A DNA stretch of 64,000 nt from Wolfiporia cocos (Eukaryota > Basidiomycota > Agaricomycetes > Polyporales > Phaeolaceae), in NCBI GenBank assembly GCA_029448655.1, contig JACCLO010000001.1:5208001-5272000 (forward strand), given 5' to 3'. The notes under the pieces were generated by a model, which made no database searches, was not told the origin of the DNA, and saw only the letters and a list, made by a program, of their open reading frames with translations. Each line of letters opens with the position of its first letter. The first letter of the stretch is position 1. The translations under genes were made by a program, and so were the position numbers. This document shows positions 31,973 to 43,700 of this stretch, piece after piece.

Positions 31973-33910
31973 TGTCACGGATGTGCCCAGGGGGCCACTG
32001 TACTTCCCTCGCTATAGGTTCCACATGCGGCGCTAGGCGTACGCCGCGTCTCTGGTCCTCAGCCACCTCCTGTGCGTCTCTTTAGTTTGTTGGTCACCTG
32101 ACTGTTTGGTTAGCGCTGTAGGGTAGCGCGCGCCTCAGGTATCACACGTTATGGTCACACTAGTTACATGCGTCACTGTAGTTACATATCATGTGCTCTC
32201 TTAGATAATGCGCGCACAGGCCATTACTTTAGGGCGGCCATTACTGGCCAGCTACACATGTATAAGTACGACGGATGAGGACTTACATCCTCATCCTTGA
32301 GATTCTCGTCAATGCACTTAGTGCCTCTCTTATCATCTGTCTGAGCGTGCTCTGGCCCGAGGGCCCCTCTTGTCTTGCTCGACTGTGTGATGCCTCTCTA
32401 TGTCGCCTCTAGGAGTCCTTAGGGATGGTCACCTTTGGTACAGCCGACAAGGTCACCGCTGGCGCGGCGTTGCACACGTCTTGTAGGGCGTTAGGGAGTC
32501 CCCCTGATGCCAGGGTCGCACAGACTGGTAAGTCTGTGACATAATCTCAAGGATATCTTACCTCCCCTCCGGCGCGAACTGCGTTGGGGCCGAGGGTTCT
32601 CCACGTACAGGGTGCCATGGCAACGCGGCGGGGCAGCCTCTGGTAGAAGCGCCAGAGGTCCGTAGTTTTACGAGCCCCCACGAAGCGTTACACCAGGCGA
32701 AGTACCCGTGCGGAGTGAGCAAGCAAGTCCGCCCCCTTTCGAACGCAAGGTAGAAGGGGTCAACCGACGTAAGCCCCGTTTGAGGACCCGCCGCCGTCAC
32801 CCCTGACAAGGGAATGTACGCGCGTGTGGAGGTCTAGGGCAGTCCGGCCAATTACCTCTGGGCGGCAGGCACAAGTACAAGATCTCATGACCAGTGGGTA
32901 TGCGAAGGAACCCGCAAGGGTCTCCAACCCCACACCGACGGTCTCGAAGGATAGACAACAACATCGACAACCGACTACTATACTCGACTGAGCCAACCAC
33001 ATACCCCGGGGTCGGCGCGTCACGCTTCGCCATGTCGGCGTCAGTCCTAGGACAAGCATGCGCTAACATGACTTACCGATGGGCCCGCTCACCGCTGACA
33101 AGCCTCATTCGCTCACGTCGCGGGATGTAAGGGAAGCAGGGATGGTCACGGTTTGCTCCCAATGCTCTCCTGCAGGCGACGCTCACTTCACTCCTCCACT
33201 GGCGGACGGTCCGTGCACATGGACGCTCCCCACCTTACTTTGCAAAGGATGGGCCGTGTGTTAAACAAGCAACCAAGGATGCGAGGGTCGTAGGATATAA
33301 GGTAGAACGTTAGGGACAACGTTTTTTAGGAGGGGGGGTAATGTCACGGATGTGCCCAGGGGGCCACTGTACTTCCCTCGCTATAGGTTCCACATGCGGC
33401 GCTAGGCGTACGCCGCGTCTCTGGTCCTCAGCCACCTCCTGTGCGTCTCTTTAGTTTGTTGGTCACCTGACTGTTTGGTTAGCGCTGTAGGGTAGCGCGC
33501 GCCTCAGGTATCACACGTTATGGTCACACTAGTTACATGCGTCACTGTAGTTACATATCATGTGCTCTCTTAGATAATGCGCGCACAGGCCATTACTTTA
33601 GGGCGGCCATTACTGGCCAGCTACACATGTATAAGTACGACGGATGAGGACTTACATCCTCATCCTTGAGATTCTCGTCAATGCACTTAGTGCCTCTCTT
33701 ATCATCTGTCTGAGCGTGCTCTGGCCCGAGGGCCCCTCTTGTCTTGCTCGACTGTGTGATGCCTCTCTATGTCGCCTCTAGGAGTCCTTAGGGATGGTCA
33801 CCTTTGGTACAGCCGACAAGGTCACCGCTGGCGCGGCGTTGCACACGTCTTGTAGGGCGTTAGGGAGTCCCCCTGATGCCAGGGTCGCACAGACTGGTAA
33901 GTCTGTGACA
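31973..33910 (+). mobile_element. Non-autonomous LTR element, family A, inside the helicase gene
   Basis: 1938 bp with two 569-bp LTRs (31973-32541, 33342-33910) that look identical, TGTCACGGATGTG...GTAAGTCTGTGACA, and a 5-bp duplication TGATG (31968-31972, 33911-33915). The 800-bp interior has no gag or pol frame. Its polypurine tract is AGGAGGGGGGGTAA. It matches the interior of the family-B element in several blocks. The insertion falls in the codons just before the Walker A motif of the helicase. Confidence 0.95.
32261..32554 (+). promoter_or_regulatory. Family-A TATA, dyad and self-primer pair
   Basis: TATAAG at 32261; dyad arms GATGAGGA/TCCTCATC ending at 32296; ATCCTTGAGATT at 32293-32304; its exact reverse complement AATCTCAAGGAT at 32543-32554, one base after the LTR end. 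Confidence 0.8.
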
Positions 33911-35227
33911 TGATGGACGAGGTCGGGGTCGGCAAGACGCTGCAGGCGATCATGTTCGCCGCGCTGAGGGTCTACTATTGCGAATACTACAAACAGTACA
34001 ACAAGTTCCCCGGGGCGTTCGGTAAGTGCGGGGGGGGGGGGGGGGCGGGGCGTGATTTGGGGCGCGCTGACGGTATGCGCATCATGCAGGCAATCAGGAA
34101 TACACGGAAAATCTCGACAACGCATCCACCATCATCATCTGCCCGCCCAACCTCGTGAATCAGTGGACGGGAGAGATCAAACGATACCTGAAGCACGGTG
34201 AGTTCGACCTCATCCCATACATGGGTCCGCAGGGGTCGCGCGAGACGTTCTGGGCGGAACTGCAAGCCCAATGCAAACACGAGCCTTGCCGCCGCATCTT
34301 CCTCACGACACACACGGTACGTGGGCCCTTTTTATTTACACGTCCATGCTCATCAAAGCTGATCGTCGCGCCGCCGGACGCATCTCACGACAACAGGCCA
34401 TCAAGGCCGACCTGGAGGTCTGTTTCGACGCGTCGAACCCCTACGTGCCGAAAATCATGTCGAGGGTGTTCGCAAGGCACCTCGCCAACACCATACACGG
34501 CCACGTCTTCGGCACCATCATCGTCGACGAGGCGCACGTCGCCCGAAACCCGAAGATGACGTTCGCGGCGATCAACAACCTGCGGCGGATGAGTGGCAGG
34601 ACGGTCATCGCGATGACGGCGACGCCGCTTCTGACGCGTCCTGGGGTGAGCTTGCGTTTCTTTCCTTTCACAGGGGGGCCGAGGGATGACGGCGAAGCGC
34701 ATCTTAGGATCTGTGGAACCTCGGCCACCTGATGGGCGTGGAAGGGTTCGGTGAGGAGAAGCTGGAGGACCTCAAGGCGATGGAGCGGGACCTCTCGTCG
34801 GCGCTGCGTCGGGACCGGCGGAGACTGAAGCAGTCGGAGCAGTCTAACGAAGTGCTGGACCGCATCGCTCACGGACGGAGCGTACATGCAAAATCGGCGT
34901 ACCTCAGCGTGGTGGCCGAGAAGATGGAGACGCTCCGCGACCGGTTCGCAGGCTCGATCGTTCGGCGGACGGTGAACTCTCTGGACTTCAAGGGAGATCT
35001 GATCTCTGGGCTGCCGATGTACCACGAGCACATCATTCAGCGGCCGCTGCTGGAGTGGGAGCAGCCGTTCTTCGACATGGTCGCGCACGATCTCATGGTC
35101 GACGACCACCTCGGGACGGCGAATCAGATCTTTACGGGCAAGGTGAGTGCTTGCTTCATCGACTGTTGGAGTCAGAGATGGGGAGGGAGGCAGAGAAATT
35201 TATCGCAGTTCGATCTTGAACAGCGCG

Positions 35228-35710
35228 GCCGTCCGACCATGTCGGACGCGGACGTCCATCGCTGGGTTGGGTCACATGACGCCTTGGGCGCCCACCCAGC
35301 AGTGGACATCCGCGTCCGACATGGTCGGGCGGCAGCGCTGTCCAAGATCGAGCTTGCCATTTGATGGAGGCAGGCGAATTTTATTATCGCTGCTCGATCT
35401 TGGACAGCGTGGCCGTCCGACCATGTCGGACGCGGCCGTCCACCGCTGGGTGGGGTCACGTGACGTCTTAGACGCCCCACCCAGTGGTGGACATGTGCGT
35501 CCGACATGGTCGGACGGCCGCGCTGTCCAAGATCGAGCAGCGATAAATTCGCCTGCCTCTCTCAAATGGCGCGCTCAATCTTGGACAGCGCTGCCGCCCG
35601 ACCATGTCGGACGCACATGTCCACCGCTGGGTGGGGTGTCTAAGATGTCACATGACCCCACCCAGCGGTGGATGGCCGCGTCCGACATGGTCGGACGGCT
35701 GCACTGTCCA
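35228..35710. repeat. Tandem array of three hairpin modules HP in a helicase intron
   Basis: Copies at about 35228-35340, 35411-35525 and 35590-35710, each with near-perfect 35-45 nt inverted arms (CCGACCATGTCGGACGCG ... CGCGTCCGACATGGTCGG) around a loop with GTCACATGAC or GTCACGTGAC. The spacers also repeat in inverted form (CCAAGATCGAG / CTCGATCTTGG). All lie within the probable 657-nt intron 35143-35799. Confidence 0.88.
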
Positions 35711-37888
35711 AGATCGAGCTGCGAAAAAATTCGCCGCTGCCACATTACGGCTTGCTTCTGGATGCCGTCGACTGGCTGACTGATCCAACCCACCGGCAGA
35801 AATTCTACCTCGGAATCAGGCGAGTGATCACCCATCCGGGGTGTCACTTCCCGCCTCAGATTCCAGGGCCAGGAGCAATGAACCCGTCGTCGAAGATCGA
35901 TTCGCTCATCACTCTGCTCAAGAACCACCTCGGGCGTGACAACGCTCAGCCCATGAAGTTCAACGAAGACTCTCAGCAGCTGGTGATCGACGAGGATCAC
36001 GTCCTGGACGAGCGTGTCGCCGGCCTTTGCCCCGACAAAATCATCGTATACTGCGCGTTCCCGTCCAATATCCCCATGATCGCCCCAGTAAGTGTCGACA
36101 GCAGCCACCCGACGTTAGTCTGACCGCTCCCCGTCGACAGTTTCTCCAGGAACATAACATCGAATATCTGCGGGTCGTCGGTCAAGGAATGAGCGTCAAG
36201 CAGCGGTCGGTCAATCTGGAGTGCTTCCGCAAGAGCGGGGTTGACGGCCCCCGCGTGCTGCTGCTTTCCGGCGTCGGGATGGTCGGCCTCAACATCGCCG
36301 ACGCGAACATCCTCATCATCATGGTACGTCCGTTTTCCTTCTTGAACGTGCTCGCGCGCTGAAGGCGTGACGACAGGACACTCTCTGGTCGGCACAAGAA
36401 GACGGACAGCTGATCGGACGGCTCTGGCGACACCCGCAACCAAAGCGGGTCCACGTCTATCGGCTGATCGCGGCGGGCACCCCGGACGTCTTCCTGAACA
36501 ACATCTCGTTCGAAAAGGGATACATGCACAAGGCGTTCACGGAGGCGAGCTCGACGCTCAGTAAGTGGACTGATACTCATGGGGGCGGCATGACTGATCA
36601 GCCGACTCACACAGGGGAACTCTTCGCACGTGCGAGCGGTCGGGACACCTTCAGCAGCGATGACGAGATCAAGTTCGACGAGGACAGCGGCAAGATCATC
36701 GACCGCGTCGACGATATCATCGGCCCGAAGGCCAAGGGCAAGTCCAGGGCGAAGAGCACCGGTGGAAAGAGGAAGAAGACGGCGGCGACAATGAAGAAGT
36801 CGACGACGGCGACCACGGGGGACACTGCCTCTAGTTCGAAGACCCGCGCGGATGCCGCCGTCGCAGATGCCGGCGCGGACGACAGCAACGAGGAGTTGCT
36901 GCGGGTACCTGAGAAGCGGACGCAGAAGCGGACGCAGAAGAACAAGGCGGTCATCATGTCGGATGACGAAAGCGACCCGTCGGCGAGCGGCACCATGGCC
37001 CTCGACTAGGGCACTGTGCTCGTGAAATCCACCCCGGAGCCTTCGCAGGCCAAGACTCGCCCCGCCCCCCATCCCCGCTACGCGTCAAAGGCCCGGTCGC
37101 AGAGCAAGGAATCGTCCCCGGTGTCGTCGCAGGCATCTCAAGCCCGCTCGTCTGAGGACTCGTCTGAGGACTCGTCTGAGGACGATAGAAGCTCGGCCAC
37201 GGCCAGCAACCGCAACGATGAGTCCCGTCGAGCCACGCCCAAGCCCCAGCCGACCACGCCCTACAACGAAGAGTCTTGCCAATCCACGCCCCGCAACGAC
37301 GAGTCCCGCGAGCAGACGCCCGTCGCTGGGCAGAACGCTGGACTTGAGGACGACGTCGCGGACTTGCCGCCGGACGTCATCGTGACTTCGGACGTGGACG
37401 AACAGTCGATCCAGTCCTCGCACCAAGAGGGCGAGGACATGGGCGCGCTGCCTGAGAGTCTCCTCACGCAATTCCGTAAGTCGCTCGTTTTTCATGGCCG
37501 GACATGTCGCTGACGGACTGGCTGACCGACTGCAGCCGAGGACGTGCTCGACGCTCAGGCGGTGTTCGACAGCATCAGCGCCGGAAGTGACGAGGAAGGC
37601 AACGGCAACGGCGGCGACGACGGCGACCGCGACGATGACCACAACGACCACATCGACACCGGCAACTCTGACAATGGCAGTCACGGCGAGGGCAGCTCGG
37701 GCTCTCCACAGGCCGGCAACAAGCGCTACCGCAAGTCCCTCGACAACGAGGAGAGGAAGAAACGCAAGGCCGAGGGGTGGTTGACGGTCGCGAACGCGAG
37801 GGAGTCGTCGCAGCCGGGATTCTGCGACACCATGCCGACGCCCACCAGGAAGTCTACCCGTCGCGGTGGCCGCAGGGGCGGTGCCTGA

Positions 37889-38205
37889 TCGTGGGTCTTG
37901 CGTACTCTGTATTGTTTTCCGCGCGCGCTCGAAGCGCAAATTGTACTACTACATCGTGATCTGGAAATATGACGCTGGTATTGTCATCGATGCCTTAGGA
38001 GCCGGAAAGTGGTGCGGGCTGTAAAATTAGTGGGCCCGCCGACCGAACGATTGAAACTTGCAAGCGCAAAACTGCCGACGAAGGAAAACACACGAACGTC
38101 GAGATCTTGTAGATTCACTTCAGTTTGATGACCAGAGGGCCAGCTCAACATCCGGCTATTTGGAGCAGAGAGGCATAAAAGCTCGCTAGGTCGACTTTGA
38201 CACCC
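37889..38205. other. Intergenic, no gene recognised
   Basis: Sequence downstream of the helicase stop. Near 38140-38205 it contains the conserved flank of a hairpin module in reverse (GGAGCAGAGAGGCATAAAAG). Nothing else is supported. Confidence 0.4.
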
Positions 38206-38210
38206 TCGTC

Positions 38211-38408
38211 CGTCCGACCATGTTGGACGCGGATGTCCACCACTGAGTGGGCGTCTAGGGAGGATCGCTAAAAAGTTGGCGAGCTCAAAGTCAACAGGCA
38301 TGGGCGACCGGCCATGTCGGACGCGGATGTCCATCGCTGGATGGGCGTCTGGCACATCACATGACCTGACTCAGTGGTGGACATCCGCGTCCGACATGGT
38401 CGGACGCC
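38211..38408. repeat. Hairpin modules HP: one half copy and one full copy
   Basis: A left half (about 38211-38258) is followed by a full inverted copy (about 38306-38408) with arms CCATGTCGGACGCGGATGTCC / GGACATCCGCGTCCGACATGG. The full copy corresponds to the one at 29784-29898 in mirror orientation. Confidence 0.82.
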
Positions 38409-38429
38409 GTGCCCATCTCAACTCGCTCA

Positions 38430-39683
38430 CCACTTTTCCATGCATTATTGTGCTCTACGGCGTGCATGTGTCTGACCTCGCTGCAAACGGCAAATCGCGG
38501 TCAAACAGGCATTTTGCTGTCGATTAAGGCCACCCATTATGCTGCGAAAGACCAGCGTAGCGCCAAACCGCACAAAGCAAGGTAAATCCCACCACATAAG
38601 TGTTGCGAACATAGAGAGAGATGATGGAAGAATGTTTGTATCGACAATGACGAGGCAGGTCATGATCTTGATTGCTTGTACACTGATGGACCCCAAGGCT
38701 GCCGCCTGCATGAAAACTCGCTTCGTGCGATCGACTGGAGGAGGCTCTGGAGATAACGACACCGTGCTTGTAGAGTCTGTCAGGCTAGCCCAGATGCCAT
38801 CACGATCTGAGATCCAAGACATACCTTCAATGCCTTCATCTCGTCCAAATCCCCCTCAACGTCCCCACTCTCATCAGTAAAGTCCTCGGCAACAGCGCTC
38901 TCATCATCATCAATGTCCATCGAGTCCTCATCCCATCTCCGTCCATGCAGTCTCCGCTCCTCCTCCTCCCACTCGCACCGGTCCTCCTCCTGCCACTGTG
39001 CCACCTTCGCTGCCAGTTGAGCATCGAGCGGGTTATGGCAATGCCTCGTGGCACGGCTGCTTGCACAAGCATCAAATGTTAGCACCGAGCTGTTGACCAT
39101 ATTCGCTGTATCGCCACTCACCAGTTCCTGAGATGATACACGAGCGAAACGGTCATTGCAGTGGTAGCAAGGCGTGACAGAAACACATTTCGAACGTGAC
39201 CACCATGATGAGCAGGTGGTAAAGCCCACGCACTAAGTAGCTGGACCCAACATGATAGCCAAGCTGTCGTTGTAGCCCTTTTGGGGGAGTGGCTAATGCC
39301 TCTCGCTGATCAAGCGCATTGGGAAAAACATGGTGTCCGTCAATGCAGCTCGCATTTTCGATGCTTTCGCACGCGCTCAAGCAGCCGTTCTGCAAGGCGT
39401 TCACCCATTCTTGCTCCATGCTCAGCCCGTACATCACCGTCGTACCCACATTCCTGGCCACTGTTGCGCTTACCTTCCTGGCCACCGTCGTGCTTACATT
39501 CCTGGCCACTGCGGTGCTCGAGCACACCATCCCATGGGCAGAGTTTGCCACCTTCCTGACATCATTCTGCGCAGGTGTCTGTTCTCCTTTCAGCAAAACC
39601 TTCTCCTGGACATCACCATCGTAATCTTTTACCGTCAAAACAGCCACTCTGCTGTCAATTACCTGACTCAAAGTCATCATCAC
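38430..39683 (-). pseudogene. Gene Z, copy 1, 3' part
   Basis: On the minus strand, after a segment with CYHCNDRFARVSSQELVSGD, an exon with RRWDEDSMDIDDDESAVAED ends at a GTATGT donor. A 48-nt intron ends CCTGACAG, and the last exon (TSTVSLSPEPPP ... FMQAAALGSISVQAIKIM) ends at a stop near 38445. Further upstream (39683-39230) is an open stretch with three 10-residue repeats of the type TVARNV. The gene is cut at 39696 by a solo LTR; its upstream part appears to continue at 51737-51868 and 58589-58690. The Cys pairs hint at a zinc-binding N-terminus, possibly transposase-like, but I cannot name the family. Confidence 0.5.
39446..39518. repeat. Three-unit 30-bp minisatellite in gene Z
   Basis: CATTCCTGGCCACTG and near copies occur three times with 30-bp spacing, in frame on the minus strand (TVARNV / TVARKV / TVARNV). 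Confidence 0.7.
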
Positions 39684-40709
39684 CGGCCCTGCCCATTGAC
39701 ACAGACTAGACTGTGGGACTCACACTATAACCTTTTAGGCGACTTGAAGGAGTTGCGGAAGGTTGGTGAGGAGACTAGTGGGCGCAAGCAGAGATGTGAT
39801 GTGACTATGCGAATGCAAAGAACAAATCTAAGGCTTATCGTAGCGATAGCCCTACTTATATACATGCGTTGTTTGGTTACCAGTAAGGGAGCCAAACATG
39901 AATGCGGTCTGTGCGCAGACGTAGCTAATATGGCTAAGTCGTAAACTACAGTAGACCATGTGCGCCGGTAATGGCCGCACCAATAAGAAACGGTGTTTGT
40001 AACACAAGATAACACTTACTTGATATGTTCTTGGTATTTGCTGGTTAGGCAAGGGATAAGCAGGTGTTAAGCAGGATACGTTGAGTGGTTAACTCGTAGT
40101 ATGAATGCAATGAATAGAACTGAGGCAATAGCGCTCAGCAAGTCCAGTATATATACATGATAAATAAGACCCCTAACAGTCTAATTAGATAATACTAGTG
40201 TCCGTATTCGTATGTACAAGTCCCCAGATACCTAAGTACTTAGTAATATACGATAAATACATATACCGATCAAAACCGGGATATAGGAAGGCGGCGTAGG
40301 CCGCACGAATGGCGTTTTGCGCTCTTTGTCATTACAAAGACGGGGCGTGACCAAAGCCGGGTCCGCTGACGTTTATACGCTGACTGCTTCCGGACAGAAT
40401 GTCCGATTGGCTAGAACTAGACATGTGACTGATGGTAACTACTAGTGATAAGATAAGACCGTCGTTACGGGAGATAACGCGGCCATCATTCGGCACGTAT
40501 GTAACCGTTAACTTATGAACCAGATAAGCTAGTTATTGGTCTAGAAAGTCGTAGATAATTCGTATAATTGCCGGAAAAATAGTAAGAAATATAGGGAAAC
40601 TAGGAGAATTCTTGTGACATTACCCCCCCCTTAGATTTCAACGACCCCGTTGAGAGTAGAAATGGTGCTAGAGCCCATTGAAGGGTTAGACTTTACGATT
40701 TTTCCATTT

Positions 40710-43700
40710 TTATCGTCCTGTCGATCCAAAACCTTGTGTACCGCGCTTGGTTGGCTTGTTGAACTGCTCGTTGTAGGGCCCACTTCCATGTAGGTGAGGT
40801 CGAATTTCTTTTTCGAACTTCTCCTTGGTCATGGATTCCTGTATTTCGGGCGTGATTGCTACTTCGCAGATTAGCTGAGCAATTCTGTCGCCTTTCTTTA
40901 CTTGGTACGGGTCTCCAGTGAGGTTCATCAACATGACAAAGACTTCTCCGCGGTAGTCATGGTCTATTACACCTGCAAGGACGTCGATGCCCTTTTTCGC
41001 AAGTCCAGACCTTGGCGCTATCCGACCGTATGTCCCATAAGGAACTTTGATACGAATATCTGTGGGGACCGAGGCGGACTTCCATGAATTAATTAGGATA
41101 TCCTGCGCGGTGTATAGATCGTAGCCGATCGCATCGGTTGTTCCCCTGGTCGGTAGTTTGCCATTGACTCCTACTTCGATTTCCATGTCTTCGTTGAACT
41201 CAACATCGGAATGTACCCATTGCCCTGTAAAGGGGTCGCGCTTGTAGTACACTTTCGGTTGTGTAGGATCAACATCGTCTCGATATTGGGGCCAATCATC
41301 GGGCCAGACACACGTGTCTGAGTCCCAATCTGGCGAGTCAGGGTCGAAGACAGCTACAGTCTGCCGTGTTCCGCCGAGTCTAGTTGATCGGCGAAGGGGT
41401 TGATTTGGGTCGGTACTAAGGGCTGAATATTTTGCCTTGTACTCGTCCAGTATCTCCTTAGCGTTAGCCAGGTGTTCCTCGATTTCCCACGTATCCTCCG
41501 CAGGTCCGGTGCCTTTCCAATGGATAAGGTATTCCCACCGGCCGCGTCGGTTACGATGGTCGAGAATGGCTTCCACTTCCCATTCTTCCGGGTCTTCCAT
41601 TTCCATTGGCCTGTCGGCCGCTGGAGGATGACTTTTCTGACCTTCGATGGTTAATTCCTTGTACATAACTAGTTTTGAAGCATGGAACACAGGGTGATAG
41701 GCCCTGTATTGTGCGTCCATGTACACCTTGAACGTTACCGGTCCCAATTTCTCCGTAATTCGGAATGGGCCGATGTAGCGAGGGGCTAGACTTCTTTCGG
41801 TGTCTTGCCAACTTCGCACGTCCACAAGTACTTTGTCGCCCACTTTGAAGGGGACAACTTGCTTCTTTTGGTCATAGTACCAGGACCATCTTTCGGCTGC
41901 AATTTTCATTGCCGCCTTAGCTTTCTCTTGTGCAGAGAACCGTGTGTTCGCAATTTCTACTAAGTCTTTGTTTCGACTTGGTTCGAAACTGCTTGGTCCT
42001 GCAATAGGATGACGACCTAATTCCACCAGGAATGGGGATTCCTTGGTAGTTTCGCTAGCTGCATTATTGTACGCAAATTCCGCTGTTGGCAGGAACTCCG
42101 ACCAGTTATCTTTTTGGTACGTGTTTATGTAGCACCGTAGATACTGTTCGAGTATTTGATTCACTCGTTCGGTTTGTCCATCTGCCTGTGGATGGTACGC
42201 AGTAGTCATCGACCTTTGAATCCCTAGCAGGGTGCACCATTCACCAAATAGTTTTGAGGCGAATTGTGTCCCTCTGTCCGATACTATCTGTTTCGGCAAC
42301 CCATGTAAGGGGTATACCTTTTGATAGAGTATCGTAGCTAGGTCTTTCGTTGAGAAGGTGTTTTCGATTGGGAAAAACCTTGCTCTTTTGGTCAACCGAT
42401 CCACCACGACCATGATCGCGTCATGCATTCCCGATGGGGGTAGCTGAGTAATCAGGTCTATTGTCACCACTTCCCACGGGCCTGACGGCACCGGTAAGGG
42501 TTGCAGGGGGTTGTACGGCTTCTGCGGGTGGTTCTTCATACGTTGGCATGTGTCACATCTGTCTACGTATATTTTGACGTAAACGAACATTCCGGGCCAC
42601 CAATAGTTGCGGCTTAGCAATTCGTACGTTTTATAGCGTCCGAAATGCCCAGCTGACTTGTGATCGTGATGATACTCGACCACTTGCCGTCTGATATCCG
42701 CTGGTGTAGCTGGAACGTAGACTTTGCCTCTTCGGAGGAGTAACCCTCCTTCGTAGTTCCATTCTGATAGGTCTTTTTTGAATTCACGAGGGCCGGATGA
42801 GAGCAGCTCCTTGTAGTCTTTTGTGACCTTGTCGTCTAGCAACGCTTTGCGAATCTCTCGGAGTATCGATTCATCTTTCGATTGTGGGGCAGCATGGGAG
42901 GTATCAAGAGCCATTGCCATGTACTCTTGCTCGAACCACTCAGGTTTCAGAAGAACCTGGTCGCGATTATCGAGATCCACCCCCTCCTCATGGTCTGGCC
43001 GCCTGGACAGAGGATCCGCGGTTAGCATTGTTTTGCCAGGTTTGTGCTTCATTTGGAAGTTGAAGCGTGAGAGGTACAGTGCCCAACGGGCTTGTCGTCT
43101 TGTCAGTTTTTGCGCCGTTTTGAAATAGGTCAGGTTGAGATGATCTGACCATATCTCGAATTTTTCAGGGTGTCCCTCTAGGTAGTGTCTCCACTCCTCT
43201 AGAGCCCTGATGACAGCCAACATTTCCTTGTCGTAGATCTCGTAGTTCCTTTCCGGGGCACTTAGCGACTTGCTATAGTACGCCACGGGGTGGAATTTTT
43301 TATCCGTAGGATCTAACTGAGATAGTACTGCTCCGGTAGCGAAGTCTGATGCATCTGTTTCTACGCGGAAAGGCTGATCGTGCGACGGAATTCGAAGCAC
43401 GGGCGCTTTGGTAAATGCTTCCTTTAGGGTTTGGAAAGCATTTTCCTGCTCGGCGTCCCAATGCCAAGCTTCTGACTTTTTGGTCAGCATGGTGAGTGGT
43501 TTGGCTATTTTTGAGAAGCCTTCTATGAATCGCCTGTAGAAGTTGGCGAATCCAAGGAAAGCTTGAACCCCTTTGACCTTAGTAGGTCTGGGCCAGTCCT
43601 GAACTCCGGCGTACTTCTTCGGATCCATCATGATGTTACCGTCGGAAATGATCATTGTCACGGATGTGCCCAGGGGGCCACTGTACTTCCCTCGCTATAG

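Larger units (their letters stand above)
30459..37888 (+). pseudogene. SNF2-family helicase-like gene, multi-exon, interrupted
   Basis: Exons joined by short GT-AG introns (31252-31316, possibly 31503-31556, 34022-34089, 34317-34396, 34646-34707, 35143-35799, 36088-36140, 36324-36376, 36561-36614, 37476-37535) encode an SNF2/DEAH helicase. Motif I is LLMDEVGVGKTLQ (split by the LTR element 31973-33910), Ia IIICPPNLVNQW, II IIVDEAH, III AMTATPLL, V GVGMVGLNIADANILI and VI QLIGRLWRHPQPKRVHVYRL. The region before motif I has the usual WHQYVGVLKM context. The C-terminal tail is Ser/Asp/Glu-rich and low complexity. An in-frame TAG at 37007-37009 separates the helicase from about 270 further codons. 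Such ATPases remodel nucleosomes or translocate on DNA; the substrate is unknown. With both lesions it is called a pseudogene, though a truncated product is possible. Confidence 0.85.

Noticed and set aside
37085..37939. Minus-strand open frame of 284 codons, Val/Ala/Arg-rich
   Set aside because: Antisense to the low-complexity acidic tail of the helicase.
38780..39229. Gene Z as a KDZ-type (Kyakuja-Dileera-Zisupton) transposase
   Set aside because: The Cys pair and acidic segments are suggestive only; no catalytic motif could be identified in the fragments.
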